Assembly (NCBI GenBank): GCA_041906185.1
Contig: JAYRJQ010000006.1
Span: 62,001 to 126,000, forward strand
Length of the DNA stretch: 64,000 bases
DNA from: Roseateles_B sp041906185
GTDB lineage: Bacteria; Pseudomonadota; Gammaproteobacteria; Burkholderiales; Burkholderiaceae_C
Direction: 5' to 3'
The position numbers were made by a program, and so were the translations under genes. Of this stretch, positions 43,662-52,486 are shown in pieces (within the stretch, counting starts at the first letter, position 1; every line of letters starts with the position of its first letter). The notes beneath the pieces were generated by a model. The model had not been told where the DNA came from, searched no databases, and saw only the letters and a list, made by a program, of their open reading frames with translations.

Positions 43662-44448
43662 AGCCGCGCCCAATGTAAGGCATGCGGTTGGCCATGAGGG
43701 TCATGAAGGGCACGTTGACGGACAGCGGCAGCTGCGCCAGCTGCACGATGGCATCGGCCACATGCTGCACGTCCATCGTGGCCTCGACGGCGATGCTGCC
43801 GTTGGCCTGGCGCACGCCCTGCTGCATGGGCACGGCCATCTCGGTGGCCGCATTGCCGATGTCGATCTGGCCGACGGCGATGTCAAAGTCGCGCCCATCC
43901 AGGCTCAGCGCCTTGGTCAGGCCGGTGATGGCGTGCTTGGTGGCCGTGTAGGGTGCCGAATTCGGGCGCGGCACATGGGCGGCGATCGAGCCGTTGTTCA
44001 GGATGCGCCCGCCTCGGGGATGCTGGCGCTTCATCAGACCGAAGGCGGCCTGCGCGCACAGAAAGCTGCCCGTGAGGTTGACGTCGACCACGGCCTGCCA
44101 CTGCTCGACCGTCAGCTCGTCCACTGGCACGGCCGGCGCACTCAGGCCGGCGTTGTTGAAGAGCAGGTCGAGGCGGCCGAAGCGGGCCTCGATCGCACGG
44201 AACAGGTCCTTCACGGCTGCCGCATTGCCCACATCGCAGGGCTGCACCCAGCAGCGCTCCGGAGCGATGGCGGCCGCCTGCGTCTGGGCCAGCGGCTCGG
44301 CGCGACGCCCCGCCAGCACCACTTGCCAGCCGGCCCGCACCAGCGCCAGGGCGGCGGGCCGGCCGATGCCGCTGCCGGCCCCAGTGACCAGCGCGATGCG
44401 GTCGGACCGGTCAGGCGGGGACGTCGGGGCGGCGGTGGACGGTGTCAT
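43660..44448 (-). CDS. Short-chain dehydrogenase/reductase
   Basis: A 262-residue NAD(P)-dependent oxidoreductase of the classical SDR type. It has the cofactor loop TGAGSGIGRPA near residue 22, NNAG near 97, the catalytic Ser in NNGSIAAHVPR, and YTATKHAITG with the Tyr-Lys pair. The substrate loop is not diagnostic. ATG 44448 gives a family-like start after a short Ser/Thr/Pro leader. It heads a two-gene run with the small membrane-protein gene. Confidence 0.93.
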   Translation of the reverse strand: MTPSTAAPTSPPDRSDRIALVTGAGSGIGRPAALALVRAGWQVVLAGRRAEPLAQTQAAAIAPERCWVQPCDVGNAAAVKDLFRAIEARFGRLDLLFNNAGLSAPAVPVDELTVEQWQAVVDVNLTGSFLCAQAAFGLMKRQHPRGGRILNNGSIAAHVPRPNSAPYTATKHAITGLTKALSLDGRDFDIAVGQIDIGNAATEMAVPMQQGVRQANGSIAVEATMDVQHVADAIVQLAQLPLSVNVPFMTLMANRMPYIGRG

Positions 44449-44510
44449 GGCATGCAGGCGATGGGGCCGCCTGGAGCGGCAGCCGACGCGGCATCATAGT
44501 CAGCCCCGGT

Positions 44511-44804
44511 TCAGGGCGTCTGCCAGGGGGATTCGGCCGCGGCGCCCGCAAGCTGGACATCATCGGCCCCGGCGCGGCGCCCGGACACGACCACCGTCGG
44601 CAGCCGCTCGACGCGGGCACGCTGGCCGTGAACCTCGACGCGCGGCAGCGTCTCGATCTGGGGCGCCGTGCGAGCGGGCAGGGCCGCTTGAGTGGGCAGC
44701 GCCACCACGGCGCCGATGGTCAGCCCCAGCACGAGGCCGCTGCCCAGCGCCAGGCGGCGCAGGGGGGCATAGCGGTCATAGCAGGGAATGGTCACGGGCT
44801 TCAT
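44511..44804 (-). CDS. Small exported protein with a duplicated V-x-V-x-G-x-R motif
   Basis: A 97-residue protein of unknown function. It has a hydrophobic segment near residues 17-38 that looks like a long signal peptide or anchor (ending TQAAL). The mature part contains a duplication: LPRVEVHGQRARV and LPTVVVSGRRAGA, each with LP-x-V-x-V-x-G-x-R. This resembles the N-terminal 'VxVxGxR' segment of TonB-dependent receptors, but no barrel follows. ATG 44804 follows a very strong GAGGAGG. The gene is alone between SDR and pfkA. Confidence 0.7.
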   Translation of the reverse strand: MKPVTIPCYDRYAPLRRLALGSGLVLGLTIGAVVALPTQAALPARTAPQIETLPRVEVHGQRARVERLPTVVVSGRRAGADDVQLAGAAAESPWQTP

Positions 44805-44944
44805 GGGAACCTCCTCGGGGGCAACAGGCACCGCACGGCGGCGGGATGGAATGCACTGTGCCAAGCCGTGGAGGGTCCACCAAGCCGGACGGGACGGGCT
44901 GCCGATCGACCGCGACGAACTGCAGCGCGGCCGGATGAACGGGT

Positions 44945-46009
44945 TTACCCTAGGAAAACGCCCAGCGCCCGCGCCACCTGCAGGCGCTCATGGTCCAGGG
45001 GCACGTAGCGGGTCTGCCCCGCAACCTCGGCCAGGCCGACGTCCACGCAGCGATCGCCCTGCAGCGCCACCATGCGGCCGAACTGCCCGCGCATCACCAG
45101 CCCGGCGGCCGCCACGCCGAATCGCGTGGCCAGGACGCGGTCGAAGGCCGTGGGCGATCCGCCGCGCTGCAGATGGCCCAGCAGCGTGCAGCGAACCTCG
45201 ACCTGGTGGCCCAGCTGCGCCTCCAGGTCTGCGGTGAGCCGGTGCCCGATGCCGCCCAGGCGCAGGGGGTCCGGGCTGTCGTCCAGCTGCCGCTGGATGA
45301 CCCATTCGCCGCCGATGGCCTTGGCGCCTTCCGCCACGCACAGCAAGGCGAAGCCCTGCTCCGCGGCCCGTTGCCGGGCAAAGGCGGCCAGCTGCTCGAT
45401 CTGATAGCCCTGCTCGGGCATCAGGATGGCATCCGCGCCACCGGCCAAGCCCCCCTCCAGCGCGATCCAGCCGGCGTAGCGCCCCATCGTCTCGACGATC
45501 ATCACGCGGCCATGGCTGCGGGCCGTCGTCTGCAGGCGGCCCAGCGCGTCGCTCACGACCGTCGCCGCGGAGTCGAAGCCGAAGCTGCGCTCGTTGAGCA
45601 TGAGGTCGTTGTCGATCGTCTTGGGCACGCCCACCACCGGCACGCCCAGGCGCGCGAAGCGTTCGGCGATGGTCATCGTGCCGTCGCCGCCGATGACGAC
45701 CAGCGCATCGATGTTGTGCCGGCCCAGGAAGTCCAGCGCCTGCCCCGAGCAGTCCGTGCCGCCCGCGCCGAAGAAATGGAAGGGATCGGCCCGGTTGTGC
45801 GTGCCGAGGATGGTGCCCCCTTCCGCGATGAGACCGCGCACGGCGGACGCCTCCAGCGGCCTGCAGCGGCCGTCCAGCAGCCCCAGAAAGCCGCGTTCGA
45901 TGCCCGTGACGGTGGCGCCGCAGCGCTCGACCAGGGCGAGCGTCACCGCCCGGATGACGGCATTGAGCCCCGGGCAATCGCCGCCGCCTGTCAAAATCCC
46001 GATATGCAT
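44945..46009 (-). CDS. pfkA: 6-phosphofructokinase (mixed-substrate group III type)
   Basis: A 354-residue enzyme that phosphorylates fructose-6-P. It has the phosphate loop LTGGGDCPGLNAVIR, GGDGT near residue 104 and PKTIDNDL near 124, MGRYAGWIA, and HLQRGGSPTAFDR near the C-terminus. The residue pair that marks the phosphoryl donor is Gly (in GGDGT) with Lys (in PKTIDND). Typical ATP enzymes have Gly/Gly and PPi enzymes Asp/Lys, so this is the mixed group III type; ATP is the more likely donor. Start and length match that group. It is divergent from the receiver gene, with the dispersed 13-base motif between. Confidence 0.93.
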   Translation of the reverse strand: MHIGILTGGGDCPGLNAVIRAVTLALVERCGATVTGIERGFLGLLDGRCRPLEASAVRGLIAEGGTILGTHNRADPFHFFGAGGTDCSGQALDFLGRHNIDALVVIGGDGTMTIAERFARLGVPVVGVPKTIDNDLMLNERSFGFDSAATVVSDALGRLQTTARSHGRVMIVETMGRYAGWIALEGGLAGGADAILMPEQGYQIEQLAAFARQRAAEQGFALLCVAEGAKAIGGEWVIQRQLDDSPDPLRLGGIGHRLTADLEAQLGHQVEVRCTLLGHLQRGGSPTAFDRVLATRFGVAAAGLVMRGQFGRMVALQGDRCVDVGLAEVAGQTRYVPLDHERLQVARALGVFLG

Positions 46010-46101
46010 GGATGAGTCCTCGCTGCCCTGATGCTGCCACGGCAGCCTTCGGCTCCGCCATGCCTTCGTTGCAAGGCATCACCGTTGTCCCCGATTCCCG
46101 G

Positions 46102-46114
46102 GGGTCAGGTCTTG
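46102..46114 (+). repeat. Copy 3 of the dispersed 13-base motif
   Basis: GGGTCAGGTCTTG between the divergent pfkA and receiver genes, followed by TCCTTGATCAAG. It is identical to the copies at 7858 and 28683. Confidence 0.6.
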
Positions 46115-46177
46115 TCCTTGATCAAGCGGCCGCCCCCGTGGGGCGACAATCTCCTACCCGCCACCCTGCCCGCCCCG

Positions 46178-46594
46178 ATGATGTCCGCCCCCGGCTCGAG
46201 CCCCGCCCCTGACGACACGGCCCTGCCGCGCCTGCTCTATGTCGAGGACAACGCCATCAACATGCTGATCGTCGAGGAGCTCGTGAACAAGCGGGGCGGC
46301 ATCGCCCTGAGCGGCGCGGAGACCGTGGCCGAGGGCCTGCGGATGGCGTCCGCGCTGCAGCCCCGGCTGATCCTCGTGGACATGCAGCTGCCCGACGGCG
46401 ACGGCCACGAGCTGCTGCAGGCCCTGCGCGCCGATCCGGCCACGGCCCACATCCCCTGCGTCGCGCTCTCGGCCAATGCCATGCCGGAAGACGTGCGGCG
46501 TGCGAGCGACGCGGGTTTCGCGGACTACTGGACCAAGCCCATCGACTTCAAGGTCTTCCTGGCCGGGCTCGACGCCTACTACGGCCCGGCCTGA
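46178..46594 (+). CDS. Stand-alone CheY-like receiver protein
   Basis: A 138-residue single receiver domain with no output domain. The acidic pair is in LLYVEDNAIN, the phosphoacceptor Asp in LILVDMQLPDGDG, the conserved Thr/Ser position in VALSANAMPE, and the Lys in YWTKPID. The 'VEDN' start is typical of receivers that take part in phosphorelays with hybrid kinases. The start is ATG 46178 or 46181 (MMSAPG); a GACAAT -10 candidate lies at 46145-46150. No kinase gene is adjacent; the hybrid kinase at 54.6 kb or the orphan kinase at 23.4 kb are possible partners in principle. Confidence 0.9.
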   Translation: MMSAPGSSPAPDDTALPRLLYVEDNAINMLIVEELVNKRGGIALSGAETVAEGLRMASALQPRLILVDMQLPDGDGHELLQALRADPATAHIPCVALSANAMPEDVRRASDAGFADYWTKPIDFKVFLAGLDAYYGPA

Positions 46595-46656
46595 CACGGC
46601 CCGGCCTGCCCCGGTCGAGTCCGCCCGCACACCCGCGGCCCGGACCTGCGCCGCCA

Positions 46657-46694
46657 TGAAAAAAGGCGCTGCACCCTTGCGGGCCAGCGCCTTC
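46657..46694 (-). terminator. Rho-independent terminator of the coiled-coil protein gene
   Basis: A 9-bp stem AAGGCGCTG (46663-46671) with CAGCGCCTT (46685-46693) and a minus-strand run of six T. Confidence 0.85.
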
Positions 46695-46744
46695 TCGCCG
46701 GTGTCGGGCGTCGCGGACCCCGCCCGGGGCCCGCACCGCGCGGC

Positions 46745-47413
46745 TTACTTGCCGGCCGCGGCCGCCTGCTCCTTCTTGATGGCGATCTCGTCCGCCTCGT
46801 CGTAGGGCTTGTTGCCGCAGGCCTTCTTCCAGTTGTCGACGGCGTCCAGGTGGTCCAGGCTGCGGCTCTCCAGGTCCTTGCCGCTCTTGTTGAACTTCTC
46901 GATGGACTCGTCGAAGGCACGGGCGCGGGCGATGTACTCGTCCTTGCGCTTGTTGTGCGCCTCGATCTTGGCGTCGTTGGCCTTGGCGCGCTCGTTGTAG
47001 CCGTCGATGGCCGCCTTCTGCTCGCTGCGGTTCATGTCCGGCAGCTTGGTCTTGAGCTCTTCGTTGGACTTGATCAGCTCGGCCTGCTCGGCCTTGATGG
47101 CGACGGCGCTGGCGTCGATGGCCTCGCCTTCCTTGGTCAGCGTCTCCTTGTCGGCCATCAGGCGCTCACGGGCCTGCTTGTACTCGGCCTCGGCGGCCAG
47201 CACGGCCTTGGCCTCGGCGTCGTTGTCGGCCTGCTGCTTGAAGCACGCACGCAGCTCGTCGCGGGTCATCAGCTTCTGCTTGGGCTTCTCCACCACCGGG
47301 CGGCTGACCTTGTTGTTCTTGGGGTCGACCTTGGCGTTGGGGTTCACGGTCTGGGCGGAGGCCAGGGCCGGCAGGAGGGCGGCCAGGCAGACGGAGAGGA
47401 GGATTCGTTTCAT
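46745..47413 (-). CDS. Periplasmic coiled-coil protein of unknown function
   Basis: A 222-residue exported protein with a signal peptide ending ALASA. The mature part is almost all helical and highly charged, with long heptad stretches between residues 60 and 190 (many Lys, Glu and Ala). Two cysteines (C in RACFKQ and C in KACGNK) flank the coiled-coil region and may form a disulphide that closes a helical hairpin. It starts at ATG 47413. I recognise no family. Its own terminator follows. A structural envelope role is a guess. Confidence 0.75.
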   Translation of the reverse strand: MKRILLSVCLAALLPALASAQTVNPNAKVDPKNNKVSRPVVEKPKQKLMTRDELRACFKQQADNDAEAKAVLAAEAEYKQARERLMADKETLTKEGEAIDASAVAIKAEQAELIKSNEELKTKLPDMNRSEQKAAIDGYNERAKANDAKIEAHNKRKDEYIARARAFDESIEKFNKSGKDLESRSLDHLDAVDNWKKACGNKPYDEADEIAIKKEQAAAAGK

Positions 47414-47507
47414 GACAGTGCGGGGCTGATGCTGCGGCACAGCGGTTGGCACGCCGGATGGCGCAAAGCCGGAATGATGCCACGAGCGGCTCCGGCGGCC
47501 GGGCGGG

Positions 47508-47513
47508 GATAAT
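47508..47513 (+). promoter_or_regulatory. Candidate -10 box (GATAAT) for yaeQ
   Basis: GATAAT 95 bases before yaeQ. The -35 region is GC-rich and shows no consensus match. Confidence 0.4.
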
Positions 47514-47608
47514 CCGCCCCTTCGTCCTGGCGCTGCCCGAGAAGCGGCGCCGACTCCCCCCACGCAAGCTCGGCCCTTCCGCCGCGGCCCAGGTACAAAG
47601 ACACGCTC

Positions 47609-48169
47609 ATGGCACTCAAGGCAACCATCTACAAGGCCCTGCTGAACATCGCCGACATGGACCGCCATGTCTACGGCGAGCACCACCTCACCATCGCCAA
47701 GCACCCCAGCGAAACCGACGAGCGCATGATGATGCGCGTGCTGGCCTTCGCGCTGAACGTGCCGGCCGACGACCTGCGCGGACGCCTGGAGTTCACCAAG
47801 GGGCTGTCGGAGGTCGACGACCCGGACCTGTGGCAGCTCGACCTCACCGGCGAGGTGGTCCACTGGATCGACCTCGGCCAGCCCGACGAGCGCCGCCTCA
47901 TGAAGGCCCACGGCCGGGCCGAGCGCGTCAGCCTCTACTGCTACGCCGCGAGCACGCCCGTCTGGTGGGCGGGCATCGAGAGCAAGCTCACGCGGGCGCC
48001 CAAGCTGGCCGTCTGGCAGATCGCCGCGGAGGAATCGCAGGCCCTGGCCGCCTTTGCCGAGCGCAGCATGCAGCTGCAGGTGAGCATCCAGGACGGCAAC
48101 ATCTACATTTCCACGGCCTCGCGTCAATTGGAGATTCACCCCCGTGCCCTTAAGCACGCCGAGGCCTGA
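47609..48169 (+). CDS. yaeQ: YaeQ family protein
   Basis: A 186-residue protein of the YaeQ family, which has a PD-(D/E)XK nuclease-like fold. It begins MALKATIYKALLNIADMDRHVY, and 'HPSETDERMMMRVLAFAL' is the family's best-conserved stretch. The later 'DLWQLDLTGEVVHWIDLGQPDERRL' region carries the nuclease-like acidic residues (shown here only as D-L-W and D-L-G-Q-P-D-E). YaeQ has been linked to transcription anti-termination phenotypes in E. coli, but no biochemical role is firm. The length is normal. Confidence 0.94.
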   Translation: MALKATIYKALLNIADMDRHVYGEHHLTIAKHPSETDERMMMRVLAFALNVPADDLRGRLEFTKGLSEVDDPDLWQLDLTGEVVHWIDLGQPDERRLMKAHGRAERVSLYCYAASTPVWWAGIESKLTRAPKLAVWQIAAEESQALAAFAERSMQLQVSIQDGNIYISTASRQLEIHPRALKHAEA

Positions 48170-48229
48170 CCGCTAGACTCCGGCCCGGCTGCCAGGAGGG
48201 CGGCCCATGCCAACAATGCCGGAGAAGCG

Positions 48230-50392
48230 ATGAAGACCTTGGACCTGCTGCGCCTCAAGCGCCGTCAACTGACCACCCTGGGAGCCGCCGTGAGCCTAGC
48301 CGCCGCCCTGCTGCCGGGCGCGCTGCACGCCGCCGAGGCGGCCAGCGCCCCGGAGCCCGCCGATCCGCACCAGTGGCTCGAGGATGTCCTGGGCGAAAAG
48401 CCCCTGGCCTGGGTCAAGGAGCGCAATGAAGCGAGCTTCAAGGTCCTCAAGGCGCGTCCGGAGTTCCAGCCCCTCCGCCAGGATCTGCTGGGCGTGCTGA
48501 ACGCCCGCGACCGCATCCCCGCGGCGACCCGCATGGGCGCCTTCCTCTACAACCTCTGGCAGGACGAGCAGCACAAGCGGGGCCTGTGGCGCCGCACCAC
48601 GCTGGCCGAGTACCAGAAGGCCGAGCCCGCCTGGGAAACCGTGCTGGACCTCGACGCCCTGGGCGCCGCCGAGGGCGAGAGCTGGGTCTTCCATGGCGCG
48701 CAGTGCCTGGGCCCGAGCTACCGCCGCTGCATGGTCAATCTCTCGCGCGGGGGTTCGGACGCGCAGGTCAGCCGTGAGTTCGACACCGTCACCAAGCAAT
48801 TCGTCAAGGGCGGCTTCGAGCTGCCCGAGGCCAAGAGCCAGCTAACCTGGCTGGACGAGAACACCCTCTTCGTGGGCACCGACTTCGGCCCGGGCAGCCT
48901 CACCGATTCCGGCTACCCGCGCGTCATCAAGCAGTGGAAACGCGGCACGCCGCTGAGCGCCGCCAAGACCGTCTTCGAGGGCGAGGCCAAGGACGTCGCC
49001 TCGAGCGTCTTCGTGGACCGCACGCCGGGGCACCACCGCGTGTTCTTCCAGCGCGCCCTCGACTTCTACACCAGCACCAGCTTCTTCCTGCAAGGCGGCA
49101 AGCTCGTGAAGCTCGAGATTCCGGACGACGTCGAGTCCGGCTTCTGGGGCCCCTGGATGCTGCTCAAGCCGCGCAATGACTGGACCGTCGGGGGCAGCAC
49201 CTACAAGAGCGGCACGCTGCTGATCACCGACCTGAAGGCCTACCAGCGCGGCGAGCGCAAGCTCAAGGTGCTGTTCCAGCCCACCGCCACGCGCTCGCTG
49301 GCTGCCTACAACCTGACGCGCAGCCACGTGCAGCTGTCGGTGATCGACCAGGTCGCCAGCAAGCTGGAGGAATGGGACTTCAGCAAGCCCCAGGCCCCGC
49401 GCCATCGCGAGGTGAAGGCGCCCTTCCCCGGCGCGCTGCACCTGGCGTCGCTGTACGACAGCGAGCTGCCCCGCGACCCGCTGGGCGATCGCTACGTCCT
49501 CTACTACACCGACTTCCTCACGCCCGACACCCTCTTCCTGTCGCGCGCAGGCAGCGACGAGCGCCAGGTGTTGAAGTCCCGCCAGGCCCAGTTCGACGCC
49601 ACCGGCATGCGCGCCGAGCAGCGCTTCGCCACCAGCAAGGACGGCACCCGCGTGCCCTACTTCGTCATCTGGCCCAAGGGCGCCACGGCGGACGGCAGCA
49701 ATCCCACGCTGCTGTACGGCTACGGCGGCTTCGAGGTCTCGATGCAGCCGGGCTATTCCGGCGGCCGTGGTCGCGCCTGGCTCGGCCGCGGCGGGGTCTA
49801 CGTGCTGGCCAACATCCGGGGCGGCGGCGAGTTCGGCCCGGCCTGGCATCAGGCGGCCGTCAAGGCCAACAAGCAGCGCAGCTACGAGGACTTCATCGCC
49901 GTGGCCGAGGACCTCATCGCCGCGAAGATCACCTCGCCCCGCCACCTCGGCATCATGGGCGGCAGCAACGGCGGCCTGCTGATGGGCGCCACCTTCACGC
50001 AGCGCCCAGACCTCTTCAACGCCGTGGTCTGCCAGGTGCCCCTGCTGGACATGCGCCGCTTCCACAAGCTGCTGGCCGGCGCCTCGTGGATGGCCGAGTA
50101 CGGCAACCCGGACGACGCCAAGGACTGGGACGTCATCCGCCAGTACAGCCCGTACCACAACGTCAGCAAGGACAAGACCTATCCCAAGGTCTTCTTCACG
50201 ACGTCCACGCGTGACGACCGCGTTCACCCCGGCCATGCCCGCAAGATGGTGGCCCGCATGACCGAGCTCGGCCATGAGGTCTACTATTACGAGAATACCG
50301 AGGGTGGCCACGGCGGCGCGGCCGACAACGAGCAGCGCGCCACGCTGCAGGCGCTCGAGTACAGCTACCTCTGGCAGCAACTGGGCCGCTGA
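48230..50392 (+). CDS. Exported prolyl oligopeptidase-family serine peptidase (S9A)
   Basis: A 720-residue peptidase. The signal region reads LKRRQLTTLGAAVSLAAALL and has a twin-arginine pair, so export by Tat is possible. The N-terminal beta-propeller spans about residues 75-440 and the alpha/beta-hydrolase domain about 450-720. The catalytic triad is S579 in MGGSNGGLLMG, Asp in TRDDRVHPGHARK, and His in TEGGHGGAADN. It cuts short peptides after proline or related residues in the periplasm or outside. A TAGACT -10-like box lies at 48174-48179 and GGAG precedes the ATG. It is followed 20 bases later by a mini-GNAT gene. Confidence 0.95.
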   Translation: MKTLDLLRLKRRQLTTLGAAVSLAAALLPGALHAAEAASAPEPADPHQWLEDVLGEKPLAWVKERNEASFKVLKARPEFQPLRQDLLGVLNARDRIPAATRMGAFLYNLWQDEQHKRGLWRRTTLAEYQKAEPAWETVLDLDALGAAEGESWVFHGAQCLGPSYRRCMVNLSRGGSDAQVSREFDTVTKQFVKGGFELPEAKSQLTWLDENTLFVGTDFGPGSLTDSGYPRVIKQWKRGTPLSAAKTVFEGEAKDVASSVFVDRTPGHHRVFFQRALDFYTSTSFFLQGGKLVKLEIPDDVESGFWGPWMLLKPRNDWTVGGSTYKSGTLLITDLKAYQRGERKLKVLFQPTATRSLAAYNLTRSHVQLSVIDQVASKLEEWDFSKPQAPRHREVKAPFPGALHLASLYDSELPRDPLGDRYVLYYTDFLTPDTLFLSRAGSDERQVLKSRQAQFDATGMRAEQRFATSKDGTRVPYFVIWPKGATADGSNPTLLYGYGGFEVSMQPGYSGGRGRAWLGRGGVYVLANIRGGGEFGPAWHQAAVKANKQRSYEDFIAVAEDLIAAKITSPRHLGIMGGSNGGLLMGATFTQRPDLFNAVVCQVPLLDMRRFHKLLAGASWMAEYGNPDDAKDWDVIRQYSPYHNVSKDKTYPKVFFTTSTRDDRVHPGHARKMVARMTELGHEVYYYENTEGGHGGAADNEQRATLQALEYSYLWQQLGR

Positions 50393-50412
50393 AGGCTCTC
50401 GCGAGAACGACC

Positions 50413-50673
50413 ATGGACGTCCGGCACGACCCCGCAGCGCAGCAGTTCTGGCTCGAACCCGAGCCCGGGCAGCGCTGCGTGCTGGACTACCAGCGCCAGG
50501 GCGACGCCGTCGTGTTCACGCACACCGGCGTGCCGCCCGCCCTGCAGGGCCGCGGCCTCGCGGCACGCCTGGTGGCCGCCGGTCTGCAATGGGCCGGCGA
50601 TGAGCATCTGCAGGTCATCCCCGCCTGCAGCTACGTGGCCAGCTATCTGCGCCGCCAGGGCCGCAGGGCCTGA
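50413..50673 (+). CDS. Mini-GNAT (YjdJ/NATD1-type) acetyltransferase
   Basis: An 86-residue minimal GNAT of the 'GCN5-related, short' group. It has 'HTGVPPALQGRGLAARLVAAGLQ' as the acetyl-CoA loop (core Q-G-R-G-L-A) and the family's closing IPACSYVASYLRR motif with the conserved cysteine. Members of this group are found from bacteria to man and have no established substrate. It lies 20 bases after the peptidase gene and converges on the acyl-CoA ligase. Confidence 0.9.
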   Translation: MDVRHDPAAQQFWLEPEPGQRCVLDYQRQGDAVVFTHTGVPPALQGRGLAARLVAAGLQWAGDEHLQVIPACSYVASYLRRQGRRA

Positions 50674-50708
50674 CGCGCAGCACCGGCACCGGCCGGCCTG
50701 GCCCACGC

Positions 50709-50720
50709 GGGGTCAGGTCT
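50709..50720 (+). repeat. Near copy of the dispersed motif
   Basis: GGGGTCAGGTCT, then GAACC instead of TG, in the convergent gap between the mini-GNAT and the acyl-CoA ligase. Confidence 0.45.
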
Positions 50721-50728
50721 GAACCGGC

Positions 50729-52486
50729 TCAGCGGGCCTCGTTCTCCCGCGCCTGCAGCACCCGCCACATCACCTTGCCCGCGCCCGACTTGGGCAGGCT
50801 CTCCACGAACTCGACGCTGCGCGGCACCTTGTAGGCCGCCATGTGCTCGCGCGCCCAGGCGATCAGCGCCTCCTCGGTCAGCGTGGCGCGGGCCTCGGCC
50901 CGTGGCACCACCACGGCCTTGACGGACTCGCCGCGGTAGGCGTCGCGCGTGGCGATGACGCAGGCCTCCTGCACGCCGGGATGCTGGAAGAGCAGCAGCT
51001 CCACCTCCGACGGCCAGACCTTGTAGCCACTCGCGTTGATCATGCGTTTCAGGCGATCGGTGAGGAAGAAGTAGCCCTCCTCGTCCATACGGCCGAGGTC
51101 CCCCGTGCGGAAGAAGCGCCGGCCGTCGATCTCCACGAACGCGGCCGCGGTGGCCTCCGGCTGGCGCCAGTAGCCCTGGAACACCATGGGCCCCGCGCTG
51201 ATGATCTCGCCCACCTCGCCGGGCGGGAGCTCCGCCAGCGTGACGGGGTCCACCACGCGCGAGTCGACGCCGAAGATGGGGATGCCCAGGCACTGCAGCT
51301 TGGCACGCTCGGGGGGGTTGGCATGCGTGGGGGCGGCGGTCTCGGTCAGGCCGTAGCCCTCGGCGAACTGCAGGCCGAACTCGTCCAGCAGGCGCTGCGC
51401 CACCGCCTGCGGCATGGCGGTGCCGCCGCCGCTCATGTAGCGCAGGCTGGAGAGGTCGAAGCTGCGGTAGTGGGGGCTCGCGAAGAGGTCGATGATCATG
51501 GTCGGCACGCAGGTCCAGTGCGTGACGCGATGGCGGGAGATGGACAGCCCGGCGAGCTCGCGATCCCAGCGCGGCAGCACCACCATCGTCATGCCCCAGT
51601 AGACCGGCGCCAGCACGCCGTACAGCAGCCCGGTGATGTGGAACATGGGCACGACGGCCAGCCCCACAGCCTCGGGCGACGCCGACCCCCACAGCCCGCC
51701 GCCGCAGGTGTTGGCCATCAGGCTGCGGTGGGTGTGCATGCAGCCCTTGGGCAGGCCCGTCGTGCCGGAGGTGTAGGGCAGCAGCGCGAGGTCGTCGGGG
51801 CCGTTCAGCGCCGGGCCGGGTCGGCAGCCGGCGTCCAGCGCGGCCGGCCAGGCCGTGGCACCCGGGATCAGCGGCGGCCGGGCCATGAGCCAGTCCCGCA
51901 GCGGACCCGCCAGGCCGGATGCCGGCGGCGGCCCCTCGGCGGGCCAGGCGTCGGCATAGTGCAGGCCCAGCAGCACCGGTGCCGGCCCCGGGAGTGCGGA
52001 CAGCGCCTGCTGCACCACGGGGCCGAGGTCCGCCGCGAAGACCAGCCCCCGGGCGCCGGAGTCGGCCAGCAGATGGGCCAGCTCCTCGGCCTTGTTCATC
52101 GGGTTGACGGGCACCACCACCGCATCGGCCCGCATGGCCGCGTAGAAGGCCACCAGGAACTGCGGGCAGTTCTGCAGGTAGACGGCAATGCGGTCCCCGC
52201 GCTGCAGCCCCTGGGACTGCCACCAGCCGGCCAGGGCCTCGGCCCGGGCGTGGAGCGTGGCATAGCTCATGGCGCTGTCGCCGTAGAGCGTGGCGGCCTT
52301 GGCCGGAAAGCGGCGCGCCGCGACCTCCAGGTTGAACCACAGCGAGGTCTCGGGGATGACGAGCTGACGGGGCAGGCGCGCGGGCCAGTGCCGGGAAACC
52401 CGCTGCACCGCCGAATCTGCCGAAGCGGCCGAAGCGGCCGAAGCGGCCTCCGTGCCCTGAACCGATGCCTCGTTGCCGCCGCTCAT
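50729..52486 (-). CDS. AMP-forming acyl-CoA synthetase/ligase
   Basis: A 585-residue ANL-superfamily enzyme that activates a carboxylic acid through an acyl-AMP and joins it to CoA. The motifs are YTSGTTGLPKGCMHTHRS (P-loop), GYGLTETA (A5), RTGDLGRMDEEGYF and DRLKRMINASGYKVWP (A8), and the catalytic Lys in PKSGAGKVMWR. It is closest in pattern to long-chain or medium-chain fatty-acyl ligases. The N-terminus has an Ala-Ser stretch encoded by 9-base repeats. ATG 52486 is chosen for its strong GAGGGAG; the frame is open upstream. It is divergent from argG. Confidence 0.9.
   Translation of the reverse strand: MSGGNEASVQGTEAASAASAASADSAVQRVSRHWPARLPRQLVIPETSLWFNLEVAARRFPAKAATLYGDSAMSYATLHARAEALAGWWQSQGLQRGDRIAVYLQNCPQFLVAFYAAMRADAVVVPVNPMNKAEELAHLLADSGARGLVFAADLGPVVQQALSALPGPAPVLLGLHYADAWPAEGPPPASGLAGPLRDWLMARPPLIPGATAWPAALDAGCRPGPALNGPDDLALLPYTSGTTGLPKGCMHTHRSLMANTCGGGLWGSASPEAVGLAVVPMFHITGLLYGVLAPVYWGMTMVVLPRWDRELAGLSISRHRVTHWTCVPTMIIDLFASPHYRSFDLSSLRYMSGGGTAMPQAVAQRLLDEFGLQFAEGYGLTETAAPTHANPPERAKLQCLGIPIFGVDSRVVDPVTLAELPPGEVGEIISAGPMVFQGYWRQPEATAAAFVEIDGRRFFRTGDLGRMDEEGYFFLTDRLKRMINASGYKVWPSEVELLLFQHPGVQEACVIATRDAYRGESVKAVVVPRAEARATLTEEALIAWAREHMAAYKVPRSVEFVESLPKSGAGKVMWRVLQARENEAR
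52410..52448 (-). repeat. 9-base tandem repeat in the acyl-CoA ligase N-terminus
   Basis: GCCGAAGCG (plus strand) three times exactly (52419-52445), with one diverged unit before. It encodes Ala-Ala-Ser repeats near residue 15-25. Confidence 0.8.
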
